Assembly: GCA_029946045.1 (NCBI GenBank)
Contig: JAQSDS010000432.1
Span: 1 to 13,729, forward strand
Direction of reading: 5' to 3'
Source of the DNA: Rhodoferax sp.
GTDB taxonomy: Bacteria > Pseudomonadota > Gammaproteobacteria > Burkholderiales > Burkholderiaceae_C
DNA: 13,729 nucleotides
Positions 6,570 through 13,729 of this stretch are shown piece after piece. Made by a program: the position numbers and the translations under genes. Under the pieces are notes generated by a model. It saw nothing but the letters and a program-made list of their open reading frames with translations. It was not told the DNA's origin and did no database searches. Each line of letters starts with the position of its first letter. Position 1 is the first letter of the stretch.

Positions 6570-7343
6570 ATGAACAAACAGCGTATCAACCTCAACGCCG
6601 ACCTGGGCGAAGGCTTCGGCCCCTGGCAAATGGGCGACGACCCGGCCCTGCTCCAGATCGTCAACAGCGCCAACGTGGCCTGTGGCTTTCATGCTGGCGA
6701 CCCAAGCATCATGCGCGACACCGTGCGCCTGGCACTCGCGCAAGACGTCAGCATTGGCGCCCACCCTTCTTTTCCGGACCTGCAAGGCTTTGGCCGGCGG
6801 GTGATGCAGATGTCAGCCAAAGATCTGGCCGCCACCCTGCTGTACCAGATCGGTGCCTTGCAAGCCATGGCCACCGCCGAAGGAGGCCGCGTGACCCACG
6901 TCAAGCCGCACGGCGCCCTCAACAACCTGGCCTGCGCCGACGCCGCCGTGGCCGAAACCGTGGCGCGCGCCATTGCCAGCCTGGACCCCCAGCTGCTGCT
7001 GCTGGCCCCGGCGCATTCGGCGCTGACCCGGGCGGGTGAGGCCGCAGGCTTGTCGGTGCGCAATGAGGTCTTTGCCGACCGCGCCTACCTGGATGACGGC
7101 CAGCTCATGCCACGTTCGCGCCCAGGTGCGGTGCTGCACGACGCCACAGACTGTGTGGCGCACGTGCTGGGCATGTTGCGCGCGCAAGCCATCGTGACCG
7201 CCACCGGCCAGCGCCTGCCCACGCGCATCGACAGCATCTGTGTCCACGGCGACGGCCCACAGGCCGTGGTTACCGCTCGCCAGATCCGCCAGGCTCTCGA
7301 AGCCGAGGGCTACAGCCTCGCCCCGCTCGACCGCATGACCTGA
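6570..7343 (+). CDS. pxpA: 5-oxoprolinase subunit PxpA (LamB/YcsF family)
   Basis: The 257-residue protein is the LamB/YcsF-type subunit of 5-oxoprolinase, a TIM-barrel-like protein required with PxpB and PxpC for ATP-dependent cleavage of 5-oxoproline to glutamate. Conserved blocks are NADLGEGFG at 9-17, ANVACGFHAGDP at 34-45, GAHPSFPD at 63-70, HVKPHGALNN at 110-119, EVFADRAY at 166-173 and CVHGDGP at 224-230. In most relatives I know the fourth block reads KPHGALYN; here N118 replaces the tyrosine. It is the last gene of the operon, 15 bases after pxpC, with only a weak ribosome binding site (AAAAGACGA) and no clear terminator behind it. Family and role are confident. Confidence 0.94.
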   Translation: MNKQRINLNADLGEGFGPWQMGDDPALLQIVNSANVACGFHAGDPSIMRDTVRLALAQDVSIGAHPSFPDLQGFGRRVMQMSAKDLAATLLYQIGALQAMATAEGGRVTHVKPHGALNNLACADAAVAETVARAIASLDPQLLLLAPAHSALTRAGEAAGLSVRNEVFADRAYLDDGQLMPRSRPGAVLHDATDCVAHVLGMLRAQAIVTATGQRLPTRIDSICVHGDGPQAVVTARQIRQALEAEGYSLAPLDRMT

Positions 7344-7561
7344 AGCCAAGGCAGGTCAGCGGCCGGACTGCCAACGACGACGGCGTCGCCTTGGATGTGG
7401 CCGTGGAAGTGGACCGGTTCGGTATGGCCTTTGGTGCCGCCGAACTGTTTGGCTGGCTGTTCTTTGTCGCGGTCGGCAGGATCGCTTTGATGCCTTACCA
7501 GATGGCTTTGGCTCGGCCCGATTCCAAAGCTGGCTGCGAAACGCCTACCAGGTCGTCGTGC
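7344..7561. other. Unassigned gap between convergent pxpA and pilY1
   Basis: These 218 bases separate the ends of two opposing operons. An 81-codon frame with a TTG start at 7391 runs rightwards into the end of pilY1, and a frame without a start codon is open on the other strand, but neither product is recognisable. The stretch could be a decayed gene remnant. A 5-bp hairpin at 7375-7388 is too weak and lacks a T-run, so no terminator is claimed. No pilE-like sequence, which often follows pilY1, is visible. Confidence 0.4.
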
Positions 7562-10500
7562 TTACTTCAGTACCCGCCAGGAAGTGCGTTTGAGGACACC
7601 GCGAACAGTGGGACGGTCGCCGGTTTCCCGGCCTAAAGTACCGTCGCTGCGGGTGACGATGGTGGTAACTTTACCGGCACCAGAACCTTCACCCGTCAGC
7701 ACAGTAGTCATCCCCATCACCAGGACATTGCCCAGCGAGGTGGCTGCTGCTTTGCTGGATCCGCCCGCAGCGCCGCCGTTGTTGATGTCCAGTTGGTACA
7801 ACATGGATGTGCCACCGACAGTACAAGCATCGGTTTTAGGCGTGTTGGTACCCACAAACAAAGTGCTCAGCACCAAATGCGGTGCAATGTTGACACGTTC
7901 ACCTGCGCCGGGCAGGTCAACGTACCAACCGCTCTTGGTGTTCCAGTTCACCGAGCTGGCAGTTACCTGGACAATGTTTCCCAGGCTGGCGCTTGTCGTG
8001 TTGGTGGCGGTTTGCGCCACCATCATGGCATTGCCTGCTGGATCGGTAGCGCTGCGTACATTGCCCAAGCCAGTGCTACTGCGGGTATCTTTCAGTGCGT
8101 AAATCGTTTGGGTGCTGGTGTCTGCCAAGTCGGATGTGCCCAGATATTTTCCGGTGCCAATGTAGATGGTCTTGACCTTGGTACCCGAGTAACTGATTTC
8201 TGCAAGTGCCGGCTTGGTGGTGATGGGCTGAGGTGTAGAACCCACCTTTAGTTGTGCCAGCAACATGGACGATAAGTAGGGTGCCACCATACTGTTGATA
8301 TCAAAGCGCCAGACATTGCCCAACAGGTCACCGCCATAGATGAGTTCTGCGACATTGCTCTGATCGGATGAAATATAGGCATTGATCTTTGCCAGACCGC
8401 TGGGCGCAGCGGTGCTGCCGACGGCGGTGGTGCCTGACGAATAGGTCGGAATGTCCAGGATCTTGGCACCGGTGTTGGCATTGACCACGAACAGGTGCCC
8501 GTTGCCGTCCCCAGGACTCACATTGTTGTAGCCAGAAGCGAACACCACGACCCATGTGCCATCACTTTTCTTGGTGATGATGGGGTTGCCGAAAGTCAGG
8601 CCCAGGTTGGCATCCGAAAATTCCCACAACATTTTGGGTGCGGTGGGGTCGGTCACATCCAGCGCGTAGTAACTTCGGCCGCCAGCATTCATACCTCCCA
8701 ACAAAATGGTTTTCCAGGCGCCAGACACATAAATGTCACCCATCACAGGCGATCCATCCAGCATGGGGAAGTGGCTGGAAGAATAGCCGGTGTCGGCCAG
8801 CTTATAGAGGTTGGGCAAGACCGGCTTGGGGACATACGCCCAACGTTCTGCACCGGTCACGCGGTCAAAAACGTGCAGCATGCCGTCGTTGGCAGCCACA
8901 TACACCATGGCTGTACGGCCAGACGCGTTAGCTGCAAATGTGGCATACCCGTTTTCGACGTATTTGAAGGAAGGCTTGCCAACGAAAAGGGGCGATGCGT
9001 TCACCACGTCGCCCAGGACATGGTCACGCGACCGGTAAACGGCGTAGGTTTTTGCCCCTCGCAGGTAATTCACCAAATTGGCACTGGTGTTGGCAATAGT
9101 TTGGTCCGAGGTGCTCAACGTGCTGCACTGAGTCGGCGCAGACGAGCCACTGGCGCCAGTCTTGCTGCAAAAGTTGCTGAAATAACTCTGCAAACTATCA
9201 GAGCTCAGGTTGCTATCGTTAAACAGCTTCAGGTTGCCTGCGCTGACGGCGTAGTAGATCTTGCGGTCGGTGTACGTTAAATTGTCCAGCAAGGCCTGCG
9301 CAGACCAGGTGGCGATGGGGGCAATGACACCCGTGGACGGATCGATTTTGTAAGAAGACACATCGCCGCTCCAGGTGTTGCTGGTGAACTGCCCCACGTA
9401 GATATCGTTATCCCCCTGCACCGGTTGCAGTGAACTGGTCGCGGCAGCAGCAGCGGTGCCGGTGATGGTTCTGATGGCGTCCAGCGCGTCGCTCAGGCCG
9501 GTGGCCAGGCTGGTGGGTTCTTTCGCGCTGAAGTATTTTCCGCGCCCGTCAACCGCTGCGTGCCAAAGGTCATCAATGTTGGCCGCTTCTCCGTCAGGGA
9601 TGGGCCAGTTCTTGGTGCCTTGCTTGATATCGAAATAGTCACCCGATGTTTGCGTCAGGTACAGCGGGTCGTATCGCAGCAGGCCACTGTTGCCCAAGCC
9701 CAGGGTGTAGGTCGTCATGTGCTGCCAGGAGGCAATGTCGGATGACCCGCCAGCGACATTGTTCGCACAGACATCCGTACCCAATGAACCAGTGCAGTTG
9801 CCCAGTGCACTGGTGCGCAGGTCGGTGCTGTAGTAGTACATGGACACATCGGCCAGCGAGTCCGTGCTGCCGCCGGTGCTGGTCGTGTTGGTGCTTGACG
9901 TGGGGGTGCTGGTGCTCAGCACCGGACCGGTGGTGATGGTACTGGGCGTGCCGTTGCTGCTGGTGCTGTCCGATATCACCGTGCCAGGGACGACAACTGT
10001 CGAACCCGATGTACTGGTAGAAGTTTCTGGGCTGGATGGCATGCTGGTAGCGCACGAAGTCACTGGGGTGCCAGAATTGACCCAGTTGGTATATTGCGAG
10101 CCACTCGTTGTGGTGGTCGATGTAGTCGCTGCCGGTGTTCCCCACACCAGACTGCTTGTCGATGGGGAGGTTGTGGTGGTGGTGCCGCTGGTGGTGACAT
10201 CAGAAACCAGAATCCCATTGTCATAGATGACCACTTGGGTTTTTGGTGTGACAGCCGTGGTCGTCTTTGTTGTGGCCGTGGTGCCCAGGGTCGTGGTGGT
10301 GGCGGTGGTGGTGACCGTGCTGCCACTGTACTCGGTGCGTGTCTGTGCTTGCGCGGACAGTTGGCCTTTTCCAGCCGGACAGGTGCCGCCAGTGGATGAG
10401 GTGCCGAATTTATCGCTATCGGCTTTGTCAGCTGGGCGATTGGGAAGTGAATAGGTGAACTCGTTTTTGTCCTTGCGGGTGATCGTGAATGTGCCGTTGT

Positions 10501-11809
10501 AGTCAGACGGGTCGACACCCGCGATGGTCACCGACATGCCGTCGCTGAATCCATGATCTTTCTCGGTTTTAACCGTGATGATACAAGTGCCGCTGGTACC
10601 GCTTGAACATCGTGAGATGTCTGTATTTTTCCAGATGACCGCCAAGGGCCCCAAGGTGTAGCTGGTCTTTGACCAGATTTTAACGGGCGAGCCGGTAAAA
10701 ACAGGTGTCGACGATGTGTCTGTTTTGGTTGTGGTGGTGGTGACCACCTGCTTGGTGACCGCAGTGCTGTTCCATTGCGAGGTGGTGGTGGTCCGCGTGG
10801 TACCGCCGTCCAGCAAGGGGCGAGGCGTGCCGCCTCCATCTTGCTGGCCAACCCGGGTGGTATTGTTCAGCTGAAAGGGGCCATAGGTACTGGATTCAGA
10901 ATTGGTGTTCCAGTAACCATCCGTGGACAGGATGGTGAAGTTTTTTTGGCACGAGTACTGCACCGGGTCATAGCTTTGCCCCGGTGCCTTGTTGGCAAAA
11001 TACTGGCCGGCCGTCGCGAGTGCACCCCGCAGTGGTGTATAGCCGGTGGCTTTGGCACTGTAAAGTTTGCTGTAGAACAGTGCTTTTTGGGTGGCGTCGA
11101 AGTCTTTGATGTCTAAAAACGTGGTGCCACTGGCCAACTTGTTGTCGATAGACTTGAAGCCAACCCGGTAACGTGAATCAATGGTTGAAAACGCAAGGCC
11201 AGTAGCCGACTTCATCATCTGCATGCGGGTGCTGTAAAAGCTGTACCAGTTCGCGTAATTTTGTGATTCCGCTGAGGAACTCTGCAGTGTGATTTTGTCG
11301 AAAACGCCGTTACCTGGAGAACTGCCAACGGAACTATTGCATTCTTTGTAGAACGTCGAGGACGTCACCAGCCCTGATGTCGTGTACTGGTACGACATTG
11401 CGGTTTGAGTGCCTTTGTAGCGGTAGTAATACTTGCCACCCAAATTGACGGCGCTGGAGCCACTATTGAAGCCATCACTTTTGGCCGCCGAAAAACTGGC
11501 AGCGTTAAAGAAAGTACCGTCGGCTTTGATGGGTGCTTTGTAGCTAATGGCCGGGTTGTAGGCAACCCCATTGCACTGTGATGCTAAATAGCCATACTTG
11601 CCTGAATCTGATTGCGGTGAATCATCAGGCAGGTAGTCCCAGTCCATACTGCCCGAGTCATCCAGAACGAACATGATGTTGGACTTGACACTCGACCCTG
11701 ATGAGGTGAAAAGTGGTACGTTGGCAATGTCAGTAATACCTGCATGAGCCTGACAGACCAGCAACAAGGCAACGCAGGTCAGGGCTTTGGGGAGAGTCAT
11801 ATTTTTCAT
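7562..11809 (-). CDS. pilY1: Type IV pilus tip adhesin/assembly factor PilY1
   Basis: The 1415-residue exported protein works at the type IV pilus tip, priming assembly with minor pilins and mediating adhesion and surface sensing. A signal peptide covers residues 1-23 (cleavage after AHA). A von Willebrand A-like domain begins at about 44, with the metal-site motif D50-x-S52-x-S54 in VLDDSGSMDW, GYTPLRGAL near 256 and STDGYW near 295. About residues 318-648 are a Thr/Ser-rich insertion. The domain then resumes with LADVSMYYYSTDLRTS and WQHMTTYTLGLG, through about 790. The C-terminal PilY beta-propeller has VAANDGMLHVFD (971-982), LLGGMNAGGRSYYALD (1036-1051) and YGGDLLGNVWRFD (1158-1170). The propeller loop ahead of YGGDL reads SSDQSNVAE, not a canonical D-x-D-x-D calcium loop. 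No RGD motif is present. The start lies nine bases after pilX, with GAGG as ribosome site. Confidence 0.95.
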   Translation of the reverse strand: MKNMTLPKALTCVALLLVCQAHAGITDIANVPLFTSSGSSVKSNIMFVLDDSGSMDWDYLPDDSPQSDSGKYGYLASQCNGVAYNPAISYKAPIKADGTFFNAASFSAAKSDGFNSGSSAVNLGGKYYYRYKGTQTAMSYQYTTSGLVTSSTFYKECNSSVGSSPGNGVFDKITLQSSSAESQNYANWYSFYSTRMQMMKSATGLAFSTIDSRYRVGFKSIDNKLASGTTFLDIKDFDATQKALFYSKLYSAKATGYTPLRGALATAGQYFANKAPGQSYDPVQYSCQKNFTILSTDGYWNTNSESSTYGPFQLNNTTRVGQQDGGGTPRPLLDGGTTRTTTTSQWNSTAVTKQVVTTTTTKTDTSSTPVFTGSPVKIWSKTSYTLGPLAVIWKNTDISRCSSGTSGTCIITVKTEKDHGFSDGMSVTIAGVDPSDYNGTFTITRKDKNEFTYSLPNRPADKADSDKFGTSSTGGTCPAGKGQLSAQAQTRTEYSGSTVTTTATTTTLGTTATTKTTTAVTPKTQVVIYDNGILVSDVTTSGTTTTTSPSTSSLVWGTPAATTSTTTTSGSQYTNWVNSGTPVTSCATSMPSSPETSTSTSGSTVVVPGTVISDSTSSNGTPSTITTGPVLSTSTPTSSTNTTSTGGSTDSLADVSMYYYSTDLRTSALGNCTGSLGTDVCANNVAGGSSDIASWQHMTTYTLGLGNSGLLRYDPLYLTQTSGDYFDIKQGTKNWPIPDGEAANIDDLWHAAVDGRGKYFSAKEPTSLATGLSDALDAIRTITGTAAAAATSSLQPVQGDNDIYVGQFTSNTWSGDVSSYKIDPSTGVIAPIATWSAQALLDNLTYTDRKIYYAVSAGNLKLFNDSNLSSDSLQSYFSNFCSKTGASGSSAPTQCSTLSTSDQTIANTSANLVNYLRGAKTYAVYRSRDHVLGDVVNASPLFVGKPSFKYVENGYATFAANASGRTAMVYVAANDGMLHVFDRVTGAERWAYVPKPVLPNLYKLADTGYSSSHFPMLDGSPVMGDIYVSGAWKTILLGGMNAGGRSYYALDVTDPTAPKMLWEFSDANLGLTFGNPIITKKSDGTWVVVFASGYNNVSPGDGNGHLFVVNANTGAKILDIPTYSSGTTAVGSTAAPSGLAKINAYISSDQSNVAELIYGGDLLGNVWRFDINSMVAPYLSSMLLAQLKVGSTPQPITTKPALAEISYSGTKVKTIYIGTGKYLGTSDLADTSTQTIYALKDTRSSTGLGNVRSATDPAGNAMMVAQTATNTTSASLGNIVQVTASSVNWNTKSGWYVDLPGAGERVNIAPHLVLSTLFVGTNTPKTDACTVGGTSMLYQLDINNGGAAGGSSKAAATSLGNVLVMGMTTVLTGEGSGAGKVTTIVTRSDGTLGRETGDRPTVRGVLKRTSWRVLK
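9866..10858 (-). repeat. Thr/Ser-rich low-complexity insertion inside the PilY1 von Willebrand A-like domain
   Basis: PilY1 residues about 318-648 are dominated by Thr and Ser, with runs such as VVTTTTTKTDTSSTP and TTATTTTLGTTATTKTTT. The DNA shows matching GTG/GGT triplet tracts, for example at 10731-10742 and 10781-10792. The insertion splits the von Willebrand A-like domain after STDGYW and before SLADVSMYYY. Such sequence is usually extended, flexible and exposed. Triplet slippage here would change length without breaking the frame. Confidence 0.8.
10442..10585 (-). other. Small compact module (HGFS...YNGTF...FTY) within the PilY1 insertion
   Basis: PilY1 residues about 409-456 are not low-complexity. 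The stretch has alternating hydrophobic positions and the pattern CIITVKTEKDHGFSDG, SVTIAGVDPSDYNGTF, then NEFTYSLP. I recall similar short beta-rich segments, with an HGF/HGL-GD-V-I-x-G...YNG-x-F...F-x-Y pattern, in phage tail and bacterial surface proteins. A folded beta module is inferred; no ligand is known to me. Confidence 0.5.
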
Positions 11810-11818
11810 GCTTTTGCC

Positions 11819-12496
11819 TCAGAAGTGGAGGATGGTTTCTGTGAGGCTGGCGGTTCCGCGCGGTCCTATGACTCTCACAATGACCCGAAAATAAGGGCCA
11901 GACTCGGCTCCGGCAATGCGTCCACCAGCACCGAGTTCGCCGCGCTCGCTGGCCGACGTGCTGGCGTTGCTGGGAGGCGGTTTAGAGCACCAGTTGACAC
12001 TCGTTATGGGGCCAGAGGTTTTGCACAGTCGAACAATCAACCACTTGACCGAATTGCCATTCACGTTGATGGCCGGGTTCAGCCCCCACGGCTTGATGAC
12101 ACAGTCGTCATAGGTGCCAGCTGGCACCTTGGCGCATGTATCGTCATCCCAGTCCACCAAGCGCAGTTTGTTGGTCGATGTGGAACTGGCACCGGTGGGG
12201 TCCAGGTTGTCCATGCTGCTTGCGTAATAGCCCGCTGCCTCGTAGTCACTTTCAAAGAAGGTGGAGGCCTCGGTATCCATCTTGGCTTCCATCCAGGCCA
12301 TGGCCTGCTCCGAGCCCACGCCGGCGGCCTCGGTGGCGTCCTGCTTGAAAGCCAAGTTACCTGCAATTAGCGTGCTGGTATCTACTGAGCGCACCAGCGC
12401 GGTGGCACCCAGCAACAGGAGCACCAGTGCGAATAGCGCGATCAGCATGGATGCACCACGCTGACTTGGACGTTGTGGATGGCTGGGGTACTGCAT
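11819..12496 (-). CDS. pilX: Minor pilin PilX-like protein
   Basis: The 225-residue minor pilin is part of the PilVWX complex that, with PilY1, starts pilus assembly at the inner membrane and sits at the tip. The leader MQYPSHPQRPSQRG ends in the glycine cut by prepilin peptidase; the mature protein starts ASMLIALFALVLLLLGATAL, a classic N-terminal membrane helix. There is no Glu at mature position 5, as is common in PilX. The segment AGNLAFKQDATEAAGVG is typical of the family. Four cysteines at 121, 132, 158 and 170 could form two disulfides in the globular part. The C-terminus PYFRVIVRVIGPRGTAS also fits. Its ATG overlaps the pilW stop (ATGA), and it ends nine bases before pilY1. Confidence 0.9.
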   Translation of the reverse strand: MQYPSHPQRPSQRGASMLIALFALVLLLLGATALVRSVDTSTLIAGNLAFKQDATEAAGVGSEQAMAWMEAKMDTEASTFFESDYEAAGYYASSMDNLDPTGASSTSTNKLRLVDWDDDTCAKVPAGTYDDCVIKPWGLNPAINVNGNSVKWLIVRLCKTSGPITSVNWCSKPPPSNASTSASERGELGAGGRIAGAESGPYFRVIVRVIGPRGTASLTETILHF

Positions 12497-13674
12497 CAGG
12501 ATTTCCAGATCACGTTACGCAAAGGAATCACCGTATCCACGATGCGATAGCGGTAGTTCTGCCAATTCGCCAGCCCATCAATTTTGATGGTGACGCACTT
12601 GCTGCTGCCGCAAGTTGCAATGGTGGCGTTGCTGTCCACAATATTGGTATTGGCCCCCACGTCCCACTGCAAGTTGGCGGCGGTGACATAGACCTGGTTG
12701 TTGGTACTGTCTTTTTCAGATTTTTCAAATTGATCGCTGCGCATGACCAGCGCAAGGCGAATGGCCAATACCTGTTTCCACCCGTCGTTAGAGGTGGGAG
12801 TCACCGTGTCCCACACATCCACTGCTGTGTCTGCGTCAGTGTCTTTGCCGTAATAGGCCTGTAGGTTGACGATGTTTCCGGCCACATCCTGCGCCCCCGT
12901 ATAGGAAGGCACATAGGTGCTCGACAAGCTGAAATTGTTGGACTGTAGCTGGCCCTTGGCGCTGACAGTAAACGTGTGATCCACCAGGCTGCCCAGGTTG
13001 GCCAGCACAGCATCACTTCCGTAGGTGTTGGTCGGGTAACCGACAGCGTTCCAGTCGTTGTTGATCTTCTCCACGCTGTAAGGTGATGTGCCGGTCGGGT
13101 CCACCGGGTCAGCCGTTGCCTGAAATACACCACAGGGTGTCCCTACGGCTTTGGGAATAGCCACCATCAGGTCGCCCAGTTTGACCCCGCTGACGGATGC
13201 AACCGGCACCGATTGGTCGGTCGGAGCATAGCCGCTCGATGCCAATTGGATGGGCACCGAGAACGAAGTTTTGGAGCTGTACAGCACACGTATGGCATCA
13301 GGGGCACTGTTGGCGCCGCCATCGATGACCTGCACCGGAAAAAGAGTGGTCGGAAAACCGGTGATGCTGCTGTTGGTGTAGCTTGCCTCCAGGCTGCAAC
13401 CCAGTGACGATTCAAACGAACTGAATCCGTAGCCGCCCATCTGGATGCTCTGTCGCAGCAACGTAACAGCCAGGCCTGCATTCACCTGTGCGTCTGCGCC
13501 GGCCGTGACGGTTCGTTTGCGGCCTTCAAAGACGACCATGATCTGCGTAATGGCCAGGGTTGAAAGCAACCCGACCACCAGCCCAATCATCAGCTCAATC
13601 AGGGTGAAACCAGCTTGGCAGGAATTGCATCTGACGGCGCGCCGGAATCTAGAAAATACTGGTCGAGGTGACAT
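12496..13674 (-). CDS. pilW: Minor pilin PilW-like protein
   Basis: PilW is a minor pilin of the tip-priming complex. With the start at 13674 it has 392 residues: a basic leader to G22, then FTLIELMIGLVVGLLSTLA, with Glu at mature position 5 as prepilin peptidase substrates require. The following segment LAVTLLRQSIQMGGYGF matches the family pattern. The rest is a beta-rich globular domain. The frame is also open upstream to a GTG at 13728 and an ATG at 13689, but those would add an unusually long leader and overlap pilV further. The ATG at 13674 gives a 26-base overlap with the pilV end and a leader of normal length, although no good ribosome site precedes it. Coupled translation with pilV is likely. 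Family confident, exact start less so. Confidence 0.88.
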   Translation of the reverse strand: MSPRPVFSRFRRAVRCNSCQAGFTLIELMIGLVVGLLSTLAITQIMVVFEGRKRTVTAGADAQVNAGLAVTLLRQSIQMGGYGFSSFESSLGCSLEASYTNSSITGFPTTLFPVQVIDGGANSAPDAIRVLYSSKTSFSVPIQLASSGYAPTDQSVPVASVSGVKLGDLMVAIPKAVGTPCGVFQATADPVDPTGTSPYSVEKINNDWNAVGYPTNTYGSDAVLANLGSLVDHTFTVSAKGQLQSNNFSLSSTYVPSYTGAQDVAGNIVNLQAYYGKDTDADTAVDVWDTVTPTSNDGWKQVLAIRLALVMRSDQFEKSEKDSTNNQVYVTAANLQWDVGANTNIVDSNATIATCGSSKCVTIKIDGLANWQNYRYRIVDTVIPLRNVIWKS

Positions 13675-13729
13675 ACGTGTGGGCGCCATCGGTAGGAACC
13701 GTCCATGCAACAGTGATGGTTGTGACACC
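13649..13729 (-). CDS. pilV: C-terminal end of minor pilin PilV (rest outside window)
   Basis: A frame open from the right edge of the window ends in TAG at 13649-13651 and encodes 26 residues, including VTTITVAWTVPTDG and ending SIF. A VTV-x-W segment close to the C-terminus is common in PilV-type minor pilins, and pilV normally lies just upstream of pilW in this operon. The piece overlaps the chosen pilW start by 26 bases. Only the tail is visible, so the call rests on order and this short motif. Confidence 0.65.
   Translation of the reverse strand, partial: GVTTITVAWTVPTDGAHTYVTSTSIF

Noticed and set aside
7375..7388. CGACG-ACGG-CGTCG hairpin as a terminator between pxpA and pilY1
   Set aside because: Only 5 bp of stem and no T-run on either strand.
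7391..7636. 81-codon + strand frame after pxpA
   Set aside because: TTG start, no ribosome site, no recognisable product, and it runs into the opposite-strand end of pilY1.
9840..10226. Val/Leu-rich + strand frame opposite pilY1
   Set aside because: It is the complement of the Thr codon runs in the PilY1 insertion, so it is a mirror artefact and not a membrane protein gene.
9866..10858. Tandem repeat or CRISPR-like array in the pilY1 region
   Set aside because: The repeats are irregular Thr codon runs in frame with pilY1, with no constant repeat and spacer lengths.

Overview
The window looks like chromosomal DNA from a GC-rich betaproteobacterium, probably Burkholderiales and of Comamonadaceae type. 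This is an inference from the gene families, the codon style, the TRAP plus 5-oxoprolinase cluster and the betaproteobacterial-type minor pilin order. No sequence search was possible. There is no RNA gene, insertion sequence, phage gene or CRISPR array that I can support.

Layout. (1) 1-1075, + strand: the 3' end of a sensor histidine kinase gene, overlapping by ATGA a NarL/FixJ-type response regulator. A perfect hairpin at 1086-1104 separates this pair from the convergent gene that follows. (2) 1134-1661, - strand: a MarR-like winged-helix regulator, divergent from a transport and catabolism operon. The 219-bp gap between them (1662-1880) is rich in inverted repeats, including a perfect 19-bp palindrome at 1809-1827. 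(3) 1881-7343, + strand: a six-gene operon encoding a complete TRAP transporter (dctP, dctQ, dctM) and the three 5-oxoprolinase subunits in the order pxpB, pxpC, pxpA. The simplest reading is that the transporter brings in 5-oxoproline (pyroglutamate) or a related compound, and PxpABC opens the ring to glutamate using ATP. The divergent MarR-like protein is the obvious candidate regulator. (4) 7344-7561: a short unassigned gap between convergent operons. (5) 7562-13729, - strand: a type IV pilus minor-pilin operon read pilV (3' end only), pilW, pilX, pilY1. The first three are coupled by overlaps and pilY1 follows pilX after 9 bases.

Most of the content is of known families. The parts most worth a second look are three. 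First, the TRAP/PxpBCA/MarR grouping and its operator-like palindromes. Second, PilY1 (1415 aa), whose von Willebrand A-like domain is interrupted by about 330 residues of Thr/Ser-rich sequence carrying a small compact module. Third, an intercistronic hairpin after dctP. I found no clear evidence of a wholly new system.
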